Positions 24,042 to 35,805 of a stretch of 64,000 nucleotides of DNA are shown here, in pieces; positions within the stretch are counted from its first letter, which is position 1, and each line of letters begins with the position of its first letter. Under the pieces are notes generated by a model, which was not told the DNA's origin, ran no database searches, and saw only the letters and a list, made by a program, of their open reading frames with translations. Made by a program: the position numbers and the translations under genes. The DNA is taken from positions 2,170,001 through 2,234,000 of the forward strand of contig JALGAS010000003.1 of NCBI GenBank assembly GCA_023078685.1. The letters run 5' to 3'. The stretch is from Neopestalotiopsis rosae. Lineage: Eukaryota; Ascomycota; Sordariomycetes; Amphisphaeriales; Sporocadaceae.

Positions 24042-24464
24042 CTAATCAAGGAGATTGGTTCTCAATGACTCGTATAGCGACTTGGGCGGGGGTTGCATTG
24101 TTGGCTGAACACTAGTGAATGCACCATCGCGTAGTCGTAAACTCTGTATGCGGAGGTATGTCAAAAGGGACCTCGGGAGCTTCTCAAGTGTGGTCTGATG
24201 GAAATTGGAGTATGTACTGAACGGGTCTCGGCGGCCGGTGAGGTTGGCACAAAACAAAGTGGACAGATAGATGTTGATGGCCGGCCACTGGAGAAGTGCT
24301 CCGGCGGAGCTTGGTTGTAGGCACGGTCACTTTCGGAGCCATGTAGCAACGGCAATGGAGCAATTAAATAGTTCTGGACTCTGAAACTGTGCAAAAGGGT
24401 CGTCGGTGGGTTCCACAACAGACGTGAGGAGGTATAGAAGGAGGAGTATGTAGGTTGGATCGCC
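24042..24464 (-). pseudogene. Interrupted minus-strand reading frame (possible decayed gene)
   Basis: A GCTAAC branch-point-like motif and a CTGATACAG acceptor-like end precede a frame starting GDPTYILLLLYLLTS. The frame runs about 45 codons, meets a single TGA at 24327-24329, and continues in the same frame for about 94 codons through LQWPAINIYLST, LTGRRDPFSTYSNFHQ and LEKLPRSLLTYLR to PPPKSLYESLRTNLLD and a stop. The composition looks coding-like on both sides of the TGA. No GT-AG intron that removes it keeps the frame. I could not trace an intact upstream exon, and I do not recognise the family. Chance openness or an unusual 3' end of a multi-exon gene remain possible. Confidence 0.35.
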
Positions 24465-24539
24465 CTGTATCAGCCCATGGTTAGCCTGGGTGGGCCGACC
24501 TGGGTAGCTCTGAGGAGTCGAGCATCGTACGGGTATCAA

Positions 24540-26676
24540 ACCATTAGGCCAAAGTCATGAGCTCAGATGCCACATTTATGCATATATGGCCGAGTATATC
24601 CCTCTAGGCTTGTTGTACAGAGCTTTCTGCAGCTTGTTGTGATGAAGCAAAAATGCAAAGGATATGTGTCAGCATGGGCAGGTCATGCCTGCAGTCAGTT
24701 CAAACCAGTTTCCATAAAAAGTTATACTGCAAGTGTATGTTTGCAAGATTAGGTGTCGTTTCCCAGAAGTCAACGCACCGCGAGAACCCTGAATGTCTCT
24801 ACTACCCCCACGAGATAAGCATCAGTTAATGGGCTGCCGGACTACGGCACGGTGTCTTGGTGGGGCTCGCGGAACGGATTGTCTGCGACCTCAGTCAACC
24901 TTAGACTCAGCCTCCGGTGGATTTGGAACTCTGTTGTCGTAGGAGCCGAAGTTGGGGAGGCAAGGGAGGTTGATATGGTAGCGGCACAGCATGTTTGGCA
25001 TGCATCCCGACACGACATGCTATGTATGTACGGGATATCAACATTGGCTCACTCAGACCTAAAAGTCTATGTTGGTCGCAAGTAAGTGGTGTACACTCCT
25101 TGATCTAATTCGAGATGTCAAGAGGTGCCCTGAATCGGCATCAGCATATCGAGTGGGGAGTTTCGGTGAGTCCTGTTGGCGAGTTCTGGCCGTTCGTTCC
25201 TGCAATGTAGTGGTAGTGGTTACTAGAACACATTAGAGGTCGTACGGTCACGGAGTCTTACATTGTCTGCAACGAGGTGGATAATCATGCGCGTGGCAGC
25301 TGAGAGAGCTTGGAGAGTTGAAGAAATGACTGTTGGCTGGCAGCAGGACGTACACTAGACGGCACGCAGATCAATCGTGGAGTCAGTCAGGGACCGCGGA
25401 TGCAGGAGGGCGCACAGTGCAACGCTTGATTGCGTGGGGTTGGTTCGGTTGGTTCGATGATCATCTTGCTCGTCTGTTCCATGCGAGATGTGGATGGCGA
25501 AATGCAGTCCACTGTTTATACGCAACAGATCTGGGAGTTTGAAGCAATATCGAGCCTCCCTTTTTGAGTAATTGATCATGTCCATCATCTCATGCGAAGT
25601 AAATTGACAGTTGGCATCGCAGTTGGAGAGTGGTGTATGTACTTCGTAGAGAGGGTCGCCCCTTCTGACGAATGTGCGGCAGGGGTCCAATCAGGACAAT
25701 ACGTCACAATTGTCAGCGCGGCGCGTCCACTACGGCGCTCTAAATTAGCACTCTAGACCGCGAACAGCTAGCGGGGCACACCCACTCAAGCCCACCTCGC
25801 CCACCTCCCTAGGGCAGCCTACCGCTACCCCGGTCCTCCCCGCATTTCGCAAGGTTCAGGCGTTGGCGCAGTGTAATGGAGCTTCTGCGGTAGTTCTACT
25901 AGTTGTGCAGGTCCCTTATTGGCCAGCGATAATAGCAACCTCCCTATGCTCCTCTGGTCTCTATGTCTGGTCTGGGGGGTTCGGCAGCCAACATTGTGCT
26001 ACTTAGTCCTTGAGTCCATGTATGTGAACCAGTCAAGTCTGTTTCTTGAATTCCCATGTTCCCTTCTTTCGACAATCCATCTCTCCTTTCTACACCATCC
26101 TTTCCAACCCAACAACCCATACCCATCAGTCTCTCACGACCATATCCAGTTACCAACTGCCATCTCATCGAAGGCGCATCAACCCAAAACCTCGAGGGGT
26201 TACACCCCGCTCCGAGCTCTCAAGAGGATCCACGCGATATCAGAACCATCTCAACCCATTCATCTGCCCATTTTCTTGTCTGAATCAAAGAAAGCAACAT
26301 TTGACTCCGCTTGTTTGTCACACCCCAAAACCCACTGCCTGCTGGTCCCCCCCTTCGTACGCACAAAGGGTCTCAATTCTTCTTTGATTCACTCGACACG
26401 CTGCCGTCTTATCTGGGTGTACTTGATCCATTGTCGGTCATAGCTCCAGCATCCGCCGTCTGCTCTTCTACTACATATACCTATTTCCGGACCACCCATC
26501 CCACACCTACAAGCTTGTACCGCCAGCCCACAGCGATTGGCACGCACCCACGTCATTCGACATTATCGTAACACCTTAAAAGAAAGCATTTTCTGAATCT
26601 TTGATTCTCCCAACGTATCAATACTCATATTGATCTTTATCCCTTATTCAATACTACCAACATCAATACTGCCAAC
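24540..26676. other. Intergenic region and promoter of the serine-rich gene
   Basis: No supported gene up to about 25.7 kb. From about 26.0 kb the plus strand becomes C/T-rich, with repeated CCATC, CCCA and CTTTC elements, typical of fungal core promoters and 5' UTRs. Confidence 0.45.
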
Positions 26677-27519
26677 ATGTCCAACGATCGAGACAGCAGC
26701 CCACCCTCCGGCTCTCGAGAGCGCCGAGGCTCCGTTACCTCTGCTGCATTCTCTAGTCTTTTCCAGCGCAGCAACTCCATTTCTACTGGCTCAAATGGCA
26801 ACCAAATGTCGTCGGCAGCTGCGGCTAGAGACCCGCGCCGACGCCTTTCTGTTACTACTCTAGGTCTGTCAGGCGGTGGCCCTGCCCCTCCAGCCTCCGC
26901 CACCGGAGGAGCATTTGGAGGTATTAGACGCGGCAGTATTTCCACCAACAACTCCGACTCCATCGATGAGAATGCCATCGAGGACGATGAAAACTCGACT
27001 CGTACCGCGCCCACCACCCCCTTCGTCCGTCGTATGAGCTTCGGCGCCAACGCCATGCGCTCCATGCGAGCCCCCGGGGGCTCTTCCCCTGGTTCTTCTG
27101 GTAGGCCTGACCCAGCCCGCCGTTCTTCGGGCGGCACATCCAAACCGCCTAGTTCAAGTACCGCTACAACAGCCGCTGGCCGCAGAGTCAGCGCTGCTCA
27201 GGCAAGCACAGCACTACCTCAAAGATCCCCTTCTGACATTCTCTCCGCTACTCGTGCAGACCAAGGATTCAATTGGTCAGAGCAGCTTAGGTCCCGCGCC
27301 GAAAGCAGCGTCTCGGGCATACGCCCATCTTTCAGCATGGCGTCCGGTGGTGGCTCCCCACCCCGGCCTGGTAATGGCTTCCACGATCGCGCCAAATCCG
27401 TCTCCGATATGCCTGCGCCCCCTCAGCAAGCTGCTGCTGTCAAGCCCAAGCAACCAGAGCCACGCAGACCCGACGCTATGCAAGAACGCATCCTCAAGGG
27501 CGACTTTTACATGGACTGA
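26677..27519 (+). CDS. Conserved fungal serine-rich protein
   Basis: Intronless frame of 280 residues starting MSNDRDSSPPSG. Ser, Arg, Gly and Pro dominate. Repeated short basophilic phosphosite-like motifs (RRGSVTS, RRLSVTTLGLSGG, RRGSISTNNSD, RRMSFGANAMRSMR, RRVSA) fit the RRxS consensus for PKA/AGC kinases. Later segments are NWSEQLRSRAESS and FHDRAKSVSDMP, and the C-terminus is MQERILKGDFYMD. From general recall, this layout (RRGS-type N-terminus, DSIDENAIE block, ERILKGDFYMD end) belongs to a family widespread in Pezizomycotina and usually annotated only as a conserved serine-rich protein. There is no catalytic domain, signal peptide or membrane segment. It may be a phospho-regulated scaffold, but that is inference. 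Confidence 0.8.
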   Translation: MSNDRDSSPPSGSRERRGSVTSAAFSSLFQRSNSISTGSNGNQMSSAAAARDPRRRLSVTTLGLSGGGPAPPASATGGAFGGIRRGSISTNNSDSIDENAIEDDENSTRTAPTTPFVRRMSFGANAMRSMRAPGGSSPGSSGRPDPARRSSGGTSKPPSSSTATTAAGRRVSAAQASTALPQRSPSDILSATRADQGFNWSEQLRSRAESSVSGIRPSFSMASGGGSPPRPGNGFHDRAKSVSDMPAPPQQAAAVKPKQPEPRRPDAMQERILKGDFYMD

Positions 27520-28540
27520 GTTGACATCTGTGCCATCTCAGCCGATGGCAAGATACATGTCGAGCCACGAACAAATGTAATAAATGGCTGCGATCAGTCC
27601 AACTAGGAGCCTAACACCACTACACTACCAATTAACCCACTATCAGGTTGCCATATCTCGTTTGCTGCACACCAAGCTAGCACGAGACAAAGGTGGCGAC
27701 ATTTTGCCTTTTTGTGTTTCTGTTGTACTACTCCATTGACCTGACGTCATTCGCTTGATCCTTGCAATCTGGCGATGGAAGGGGGGGAGACAGGAACTTG
27801 CTGCAATCGGAGGAAACCACAAATCGTCGGCGACACCACGAAACATGTACGACGGCATCTGGGGACAGATGCAGACGATTTTCGAACCAAGCAAGGGGGC
27901 ACCGAGAAAAAGGCAATCACAAAAAAATCAATCTGGCTGGGAAGCTCTGCGTTGATTTGTCATGATAGAGCACGACGCTCAAGCACCAAAGTGAAACTTG
28001 GTCAGAGTGTGCCTCCATCTACCATGACGGGCGCTTTTATGGTGAATGATCAGGAAGTCTTGTTGTCATGTTTTGATCGAAAACATAACTTGAGAAAATA
28101 GCAAAAACACAACCGTATAACTGCGCTACCCACATGCTGCTCTTTCCAATGCTATGTCCGTGCGTGCCGTGTGCTAGCTGTAGTGTTCCTAAAAGCATGA
28201 ATGACAAGATATTTGCAAGTGAGAGAAGCCAATATACGAAAGGTGGTGCCATTATAATCTACAGGTTTCCAAGACGAGGGATTTCTATCGATAGAGGTCG
28301 CAAATTATATTTTATAGAGGAGCTACTATTAGAGCATGATGAGTTAAGCGATAAGTTGCTAATCTAATTGAGTGGTTGGTGATGGCGCCGAAAACTCCCA
28401 GTTTTGCCATGACGCCGTACATATACTTTTACATTTCGCTAGTACAAATGTTCTCCCAAAACGCCCGCACCTTGAGGAATGGCCTTTTGAAAATACAATG
28501 AATGTGCCCCCTTTTTTCTGGTCTGTTCCCATACCCAGCA
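27520..28540. other. Convergent 3' intergenic region
   Basis: Lies between the stop of the serine-rich gene (plus) and that of the Zn2Cys6 regulator (minus). Probably both 3' UTRs, with no supported gene. Confidence 0.45.
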
Positions 28541-31191
28541 CTACTGATATGTAAAGGCCGTTTGTCCGCCCATGTTATTACTGTTACCGTCAAAGATGTA
28601 CTCCATGCCCTGCATACCCACGTCAGGATCCATGAACCCGCCAAAGGTCAAGCCCATGGCCTGCTCAAAGCCCTCGCCGAGATTGGAGTAGTCAAAGTCG
28701 GCCGAGAAGGAGTTGTTGAGATAGGGCATGACGCCGCCCATGTTGTGTGGTTCAAACACAAATGGCGGAGTAGTTTGTATTGTATTGTTTCCCATCCAGC
28801 TATTCGGATAAGCCTGGCTCGTGGCCAGGTTTGAGCCGGTCGCCGTGCTGACCTGGTCACCGCGGTTGCCAGTCGCGATCTCGGACAGTAGTTGTAGGGG
28901 CGTATTTGCTGGATTGTACTCATTGGGTTGCGGTTGTGTTTGTTGTGGGGGTTGAGGAGTTGGGACCGGTGTGCCAGTCTCTCCCTTAGGTGTCAATTCA
29001 TTGCCCGGCATGTGTTGCGGTGGCAGAGATGGGGCCCCAGGCTCTGCCTTACCTTGCTTCTGGAACCAGCCTCGCAGCATGGCCAAGACAACAATGAACT
29101 TGGCCGCTGGACGTGACCTGTCAGCAGCCGCGACCTCACCAAACTTGGCAAGAAGCTTTTCAAGGTACTCTTCTACCTTCATGTGGTCCTTGTTAATGAC
29201 CTTTCCAAGCTCAGAGTTGGGCATGCTCGCACTAAAGTACATCTTGATCAAGACGACTACTGCATATGCAACTCGTACAAAATTGAAAACAGGTAGACAA
29301 CGTATACTGTGTACGTCCATACTGAGAAATGTCTCAAAAATGCCGTCAATAGCAGTCAAGCAAGAGCTTAATGCGCCAATGTGAGCAGCTGTGAGAGACT
29401 CATTCAATCCCGGTACGGGGTCTCGAAGAGCGTCTGCATTGTACGGTGGCCGTATGTCTTCTGCCTTTTCAACATATAGGGCTATCTCGTGCATGTAAAG
29501 ACTGAGCACATGAAAGCTTAGAAGAAGGGATGCTAACAGATCAGTCAGTATATGATCATTTACTAGTAGGCCGAAGAGGACATACGTTGTTTTTCGGTTT
29601 TCGGTATCGATTCGCTATATCTCTCCAGATCTCTCTCGAAACCTCGAAGAGCATATTGAACCTTTGGCTCGGCAATATTGACGAATATGTTAGGGTCGTC
29701 CATGGAGAATTGTATGCCCACCTCCTCAGCTAGGCGGTGCGTCCAAACCAGATGGCACAAGTACTTGTCAGTAGGCGCAGCTTCTGGAGAGGACTCCAGT
29801 ATGTCCATGCATTCCGTCATGAACGGTGCCCATCTGATGAGGTTGGGACGATGCAACGCCATGGCAACGTTGGAGGCCAAGAAATAGCATGCCAGCCAAG
29901 CACGTCTCGATTCAATCGTGGTGGGTTCAGGAAGTGGATGCTTCCGTAATGGGTGGTCTTTCCAAGTGTAGGGGATCATCTTTTGCTTGCTACTGCTCTT
30001 TTTCCTGCCCAGACCAATGTCAATGGCCATGACAGCGCCCATGTGCACAAGCTGATAGAACTTGAGCTCTTCAAAATGTTCTGGCGGGTGGTACCAAATG
30101 ACACAAATTTGAAGTGCTTGGACAAGTTCCAGACTCTTTTCGCCATAAACGACAATCTTGTCGGCGAATATTTGCACTAGTTCCTTGACCAATTGCCGTT
30201 GGATCTGTGGAATCTCAGAGGATGCAGCCGACATGACTGCCAAGAAGAGGATTGGCTTGTTCTTTCGCACCTCTGCTGCCGTTGTACCTGCAGGGAAGAC
30301 GACAGCAGGGAGGTGTTTGGTCATGTGGTCCGTATACCGCGTGAAACACTCATTGGCCTGCTGCATGGTCATAACACCGCGATCGATTATATCCGTGGTG
30401 TATTCAGTTCGATTCGGTGGTGGCGCGGGCCAGACTTTCAACTCTTCTGCAGAGCTCTCTCGCGTTTCCGTATGTTTTCTCTTTTGGCCGGCCATGACCA
30501 TTGGTGGTAGGAAAGGCACATTGCTACTTTGCTCTGGGCTGTACTGTGGTGGAGGTTCCCGGGATGGCGGTTGAGGCTGCGGCCATTCTCGTGGTAAATT
30601 GGTAACATGTTGTTGATGAGAGCTGCCAAAGTTTGTTTGGTCGCTGGCAGATGCTGGCTGTGGAATGGGTCCGCCTCGCGTAGCTTGCAAGCTCGCCGTG
30701 AGAGCATCAATTTTCTTTTCCAGCTCGGCAACTCTGCTGTCCGTTTTCTTTTGCCGCTTCCTGGTGGGCTGTGTAATGATGCATGCCCGGTTGGCCTTTT
30801 TGCATCTCTTGCACGGCCCGTCGGGGTCGGTGGGCTCAGGCTCGCACTTTACTTTGAGTCCACGACAGGCTTCGCAGGCACGAGGGCGTTTCGGGTCATT
30901 GGGATCGCCGGGCGTGCCATCGTGGCCAGCAGCACCATCAGGTGTTTCGCCGTCTGCAGCGTAGGTTGGATGCGAAGCATTCGCTGGCGTGGCCGGAGTT
31001 GCGCCATAGCTGTGGCCGGTCGGGGGTCCGATTGACGCTGGACTGGGGCCAACCGTTGACGTTGTCGTTGGCGATGCTGTCGGTGGTGGTTGCGATGCTG
31101 CACTATTGTGGTGGCTTGTTTGGGCATCGTGGGCGACAGCTGAGCTCTGCTCGTCGGCGCCGCGGAGCCTGGGGTCAATGCTGTCCTCCAT
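28541..31191 (-). CDS. Zn2Cys6 transcription factor
   Basis: Two exons (29586-31191 and 28541-29532) separated by a 53-bp intron (donor GTATGT, acceptor TTAG) give 865 residues. The N-terminus is disordered and Pro/Thr/Ala-rich. The binuclear zinc cluster has Cys at 106, 109, 116, 127, 130 and 137 (CX2CX6CX10CX2CX6C), within RPRACEACRGLKVKCEPEP. It is followed by a basic linker (TRKRQKKTDSRV) and a short dimerising coiled coil (VAELEKKIDALTASLQA). A helical middle region (about 290-650) includes FTRYTDHMTKHLPAVVFP, RRAWLACYFLASNVAM and LHRPNLIRW. The C-terminus is Gln/Pro/Asn-rich and then acidic-aromatic (FSADFDYSNLGEGFEQAM), resembling an activation domain. The zinc cluster and linker look like the War1-like family of Pezizomycotina, but that subgroup is uncertain. 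Targets are unknown, and it does not obviously belong to a gene cluster. Confidence 0.88.
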
Positions 31192-31719
31192 CCCGGGCTT
31201 GGTGGATATTTTTTGCTAACCAGCTGCTCTGCGACGTTCTACTGGGACCGGAAGCTCGGTGAGATAGTGTTGCGAACTGGGCGGTAGACCGGTGCCTGTA
31301 GACGCCGAAGGGGGAGCCTGGAGCTTGGTAGGTAGAACGCCCACGGGCGGGTAGGTAGGGTAGGTAGATTGATTAGCGGGTGGACTCAGCTGAGTCATCC
31401 ATTTTTTTTATTTACCTTCCTTCTTTTCCCCCCGGCACCTCCAATGCACGTGACAATGTCCGTGTTGATCATTACCACTGCGCCACGAGTTGATGACATA
31501 TTGTTACCTTAGTTCAGACTCAATCAAAAGCGACTATTTTGTATCTATCGTTGGGGATATTTGTATAATATCATTGGTTATTGAATCTTTGCCGTGGCCT
31601 TTGCGTGCCACAAGTCTACCTATAGCTCGATCATATAATCCAGGTATGTTCATCGTAACAAGCATACCCAGATGAAAATCAAGGTCGATACATATCAATG
31701 GAAGATCCCACATCCCCCT
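31192..31719. other. Promoter of the Zn2Cys6 gene and 3' side of GH3
   Basis: C/T-biased promoter sequence (minus-strand view) near the regulator start, then AT-rich sequence leading to the GH3 stop codon. I see no gene. Confidence 0.45.
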
Positions 31720-34700
31720 CTACTCTATACATTGTAGTGTCACATTTGTGCTTGTGTCAGCTGTTCCTCCACCGTGTTCCAGTAGAGCAAAGGTGTATTG
31801 GCCCTTTTCCAACTCCCATTGATCCGAGCGGTTGAGGATCCGCAGGTATCTGTCCGCTTCCACCGTCAACGAGACTGTTTTCTCTTCTCCAGCATTCAAA
31901 TATACCCGTTCAAAAGCCACCAATTGCTTTGTGGGCTGAACGATGGAAGAAATTCGAGCCAGAGTATATACTTGCAAAACATGGCTGCCAGCCAAGGCAC
32001 CGGTATTCTTTACTTTGACTGAGAAATTTATCGTGTCACCATCTTTGAAGCTCTCTCTAGAAGCTGCAAAACCCATAACCTCAAATGTCGTGTATGACAA
32101 ACCGTACCCAAAGGGATACGCAGGCTCCGAGTCGACGTCCAAGTATGCAATCTTTCGGGCGAGAGACTTGTAGTTGTAATACACTGGTAGCTGGCCGACG
32201 TGCTTTGGAACCGTAACAGGCAGTCGTCCTCCGGGGTTCACAGAGCCAAAGAGGACGTCAGCAATCGCCTGGCCTCCGGCTTGCCCGGGAAAGAAGGTAC
32301 TGAGGACTGCCGCGCTCTGTTCATAGAACTCGGGGATGGCAAAAGGTCGACCTCCCTGAAGGACGAGCACCACGGGCTTGCCAAGCTGATAGATTTTTCG
32401 GGCGAGTTCGTCCTGGCCGGGCGATAACCCCAGCGTCGCCCGATCGCCGTTCTCGCCGTCGCTGTTCCATGCTGCGCCTACGGCGAGGATAATAACATCG
32501 GAGTGGCTGGCCAATTGTACCGCCTGCTCCACGCCATCTTGTTTACGACTAACAAGATTCCAAAAAAGCTGGATCTGATGGTTGATCGACACCACGTTTG
32601 CAATCTTCTTGTGTAAGTTAAAGGCCTGGTATTCGATGCGGATGTGATACGTTGCCCCCTTTCGAAACGTGAAAGGCGCTGCGCCAGGCGGCGGTATCGT
32701 TGCGTTGGCTTGCACATATGCGTAATCCATAATGTTGCTCAGTATCGTGCCGCTCGAGGAGAGATCATTGGTCCCGTGCATCATGATCAACTCACCATCG
32801 ACGAACAATCTGACCGTCGTATTTGGTCCGACGGCCACTCCGAGCCAGCCGTCGACGTCAACGTCCACTGGCGACGTGAGAATGCCTTCCCACACGGCGC
32901 TGAAGTTTGTCGATGGAAGGCCGGGTGGCGGATACAGGCCCCAGTCTAGAGCTGGAACTTCCAACCTCTCCGCACGTAGGTCTGAAAAGTATGTCTTGGC
33001 AAAGTAGGAAGCCAACAGTCCCCCCGGTGTTCCTCTGTAGGAAAGCAAATATCCTGGGATCGCATACTGCGCATGGTATTCCCAAGAATCTGCACCCCAG
33101 CTGGACGTGACCTCGACTTGCTTGTCGCCGTGTCTTACATAGCTCAGTATGCCTTCACGTAATGTCTTGGCAGCTTCTGCCGGAACTTGGCCCCATGTCC
33201 CGGAATATCCGCCGTGGTTGAGTGTGTCAGAGAATGGTCCGATGAGAGCTATCTTGGTGACCCCATCTCCCTTGAGCTTTAGCGGTAACGTCGCATTGCG
33301 ATTCTCGAGCAGAACGATGCTCTTTTGTGCTGCCTCTAGGGCTAGTTGATCGTTGCTTTTGGCAACTGCCCGAGGGTCAGTTTCCGATGGAAGGTAGGGA
33401 TCCTTGAAAAGACCTAGATCCCATTTGACGCTTAGGATCTTGCGAACATGCGATTGCAGCTTAGATAGATGGACGGAACCATCGGCAACCAATTCTTTGA
33501 TAGCCTGTGGCAAGTGTCAGTGACAGAGTAAGTGGGTGCTTGCTGTTTGGGTATATTACATTGATGTATATATCAAGAGGGTAGTCATAGAACTGGAGCA
33601 TGCCGCCAGCATTGAACCACTGTTTCATGGCGTCAAGTGGAGATTCTGCCACTTGGTGTACGGTTTCCAGCTGCATCATTCCTGTCTGCTAGTAAGCTTT
33701 TGATATCTCTTTGGACTTGTCGTGTGTGAGAAAATTGATTGCGAACCAGTATCATCGGCCATAACGAAGCCGTCGTAGCCCCAGTCCTCGAGTGCCTTAT
33801 ACAACTTTGGGTGGACGGATGCTGGGATATCGTCGAACTCATTGTATGCCCTGTATTCATGTCAGCTATAGTAGATACAAAGGTGCTACTGCCTACATCA
33901 TGATGCCTCGAACGCCTCCGAGGTCGATGGCTGCTTTGAATGGGGTCATGAGGTCTTGCAAAACCTGTCGGTTGCCGTGTCCCATGAATGGTGCTGCGTT
34001 GTGGCCTGATTGTGGTGAGCCATGCGCGGCAAAGTGCTAAACAGAACAACATGAGCTGGGTTCTGACAACATTGTTCTGAGATCCAGCTACCTTCATGAT
34101 TGGCGCAACAGCCTCTGGGTCGCTCACGGAGTTGTTCTTTGAAAGTCCCGCGGAATAAGCAACTCCCATTTTTGAAGTCAAGATTTTATCCTCCCCCCAT
34201 GCCTCTGTATCTGTGAGTATTCCACGCCCTGAAAAAGGAAGAGTCGACTTACCTTGCAATCTTCCCCATCTAGGATCCAATCCCAGATCAAGAACTGGCG
34301 AGAAGCAAGCATGAACACCGACTGATCGTGCCTCGGTCCCAATGGCACGCCCAACACGATATACTAGATCGGCGTCAAAACTGGCAGATAAGCCAATACT
34401 TTGGGGAAACATGGATTGCTTGAAAGAGCCAACGCCGTGAAGGCACTCGCCAGTCTGCATCAAGGGAATTTTGAGCCGCGACCGATCAAGATTCGCTTTC
34501 TGTAAATAATTATAATCAGAAGCATTCATGGGATACCTGCTTAAGTTAGATGATCTTGTTCAAATAATTGCAGCGAACGTCCATACCAATCATGCATCAT
34601 TCCAATTGGTGACTCGGGGCTGGATTTCATGGTGGTATCTAATTCGTGTCAACAGCCATCCTATAGCTTTCTCTAGTTGTCAACTCACCCCAGAGACCAT

Positions 34701-34992
34701 TGTCTGATTCAGGCCCGATGATGTCTCCAGCAAACATGAGATGGAGTTGCAGAACTATGCGTTGGTCAATGTTGTGTCAATGACATTCGATCATATATAA
34801 CAACTGACCCAAGTCCTCAATTGTCATGTCTGCGATGAGTTTGTCAAGGAAATGTTCCTTGTTCGCAATGGGCGCCACATGATTGTCGGTGATCGCCAAG
34901 TTCAAATCGCTTCCTCCTTGGATTGGGAACTGGTGGGCTGATGCTCTGATCAGTGCCGCAACCAGTACGGGTCCTGTGATTTTGAGCTTCAT
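31720..34992 (-). CDS. Secreted GH3 beta-glucosidase with PA14 and Fn3-like domains
   Basis: Hydrolyses beta-linked glucosides such as cellobiose outside the cell. Nine exons in transcription order: 34809-34992, 34689-34754, 34587-34638, 34253-34536, 34092-34210, 33897-34036, 33747-33850, 33560-33681, 31720-33504. All eight introns are 42-61 bp with matching phases; total 951 residues. The signal peptide is MKLKITGPVLVAALIRASA. The N-terminal GH3 domain shows GMMHDWYPMNASDYNYLQKA, IPLMQTGECLHGV, DPRWGRLQ, KHFAAHGSPQSGHNAA-like HFAAHGSPQSGH, and GYDGFVMADDTG, where Asp314 is the likely nucleophile. The second domain has SIVLLENRNATLPLK. A PA14 insert lies at about 521-660 (LLASYFAKTYF, DGWLGVAVGPNTTVRLFVDG). 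The domain then resumes with ILAVGAAWNSDGENGDR, and a C-terminal Fn3-like domain follows (FSVKVKNTGALAGSHVLQVY). The gene is divergent from the alcohol dehydrogenase. Confidence 0.92.
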
Positions 34993-35805
34993 GCTGTTGC
35001 CCAAGGCTCATCAAGCTCTTTGCTTCTTCCAACAACGGCAATCCTAAAGGTTTACGCCGCAATGCTGCAACTGCTATGTATGTAGGGAGGTGTACTAGAT
35101 AAGCCGAACCTGGAAACACCCCAGCCACGTTTGGGCAGTCTAACCCCCACTCTCGGGTCAATTGGCGACTATCTACCGAACCCAGATGTGGTAGCTTTTC
35201 TGTACTGAAAATAGTCTGGTCTATACGCGACAAAGTAGGTAGACGCTCAACATGATATGAATGAACTCCGGTTCGGCGACAAGCAAATCCAAAGTCGCCT
35301 GTGAATCCAAGATCGGATGGTCAGGCTAATTACCTAAGTCCGAGTGCGACACTAAAGGTGGACATGCATAGTCCACAATATAGTCACGAAATTCTGCAGC
35401 AAATGTATCATGCGCTTTCATGCAGGAAGCACCATGGTGACAATGGTACAATTGCTACAGTGCCAAGGGATTCTGTGGCGTATAAGATTGCTATAAATCC
35501 TGAGCTCTCGAATTTTAGTCTCTAAGTCCACGGGACCATCCGTCATTCCTTTGAGACGGGAAACCCACCTCCGCGTAAAAAGCGGGAGTCATTATCCAGA
35601 GGCTGCGGAGATTGGAACCAAGGTGCCCATCCAGCACAAAGCTTGAACAAGAATCGTAAAAAAAAGTTTGCATAAATTGAATATTTATACCCTGTGAGTT
35701 CGAATGAGAACAATCTGCATGACAAGGCTTCAAGACCTCAACCACCAACAAGATCTAGCGATGCTCTCATTGCTTAAAGGGAAACACCAGTCCACCAAAT
35801 CAATA
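34993..35805. promoter_or_regulatory. Bidirectional promoter between GH3 and ADH
   Basis: This 813-bp stretch separates the divergent GH3 and alcohol dehydrogenase start codons and should carry both promoters. A GGCTAA hexamer occurs within it. I see no coding signal. Confidence 0.55.
35324..35329 (+). promoter_or_regulatory. GGCTAA motif (Xyr1/XlnR-type site)
   Basis: GGCTAA matches the published core of Xyr1/XlnR sites that control cellulase and hemicellulase genes in Trichoderma and Aspergillus. It lies about 330 bp upstream of the GH3 ATG and 480 bp upstream of the ADH ATG. A lone hexamer is weak evidence. Confidence 0.3.
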
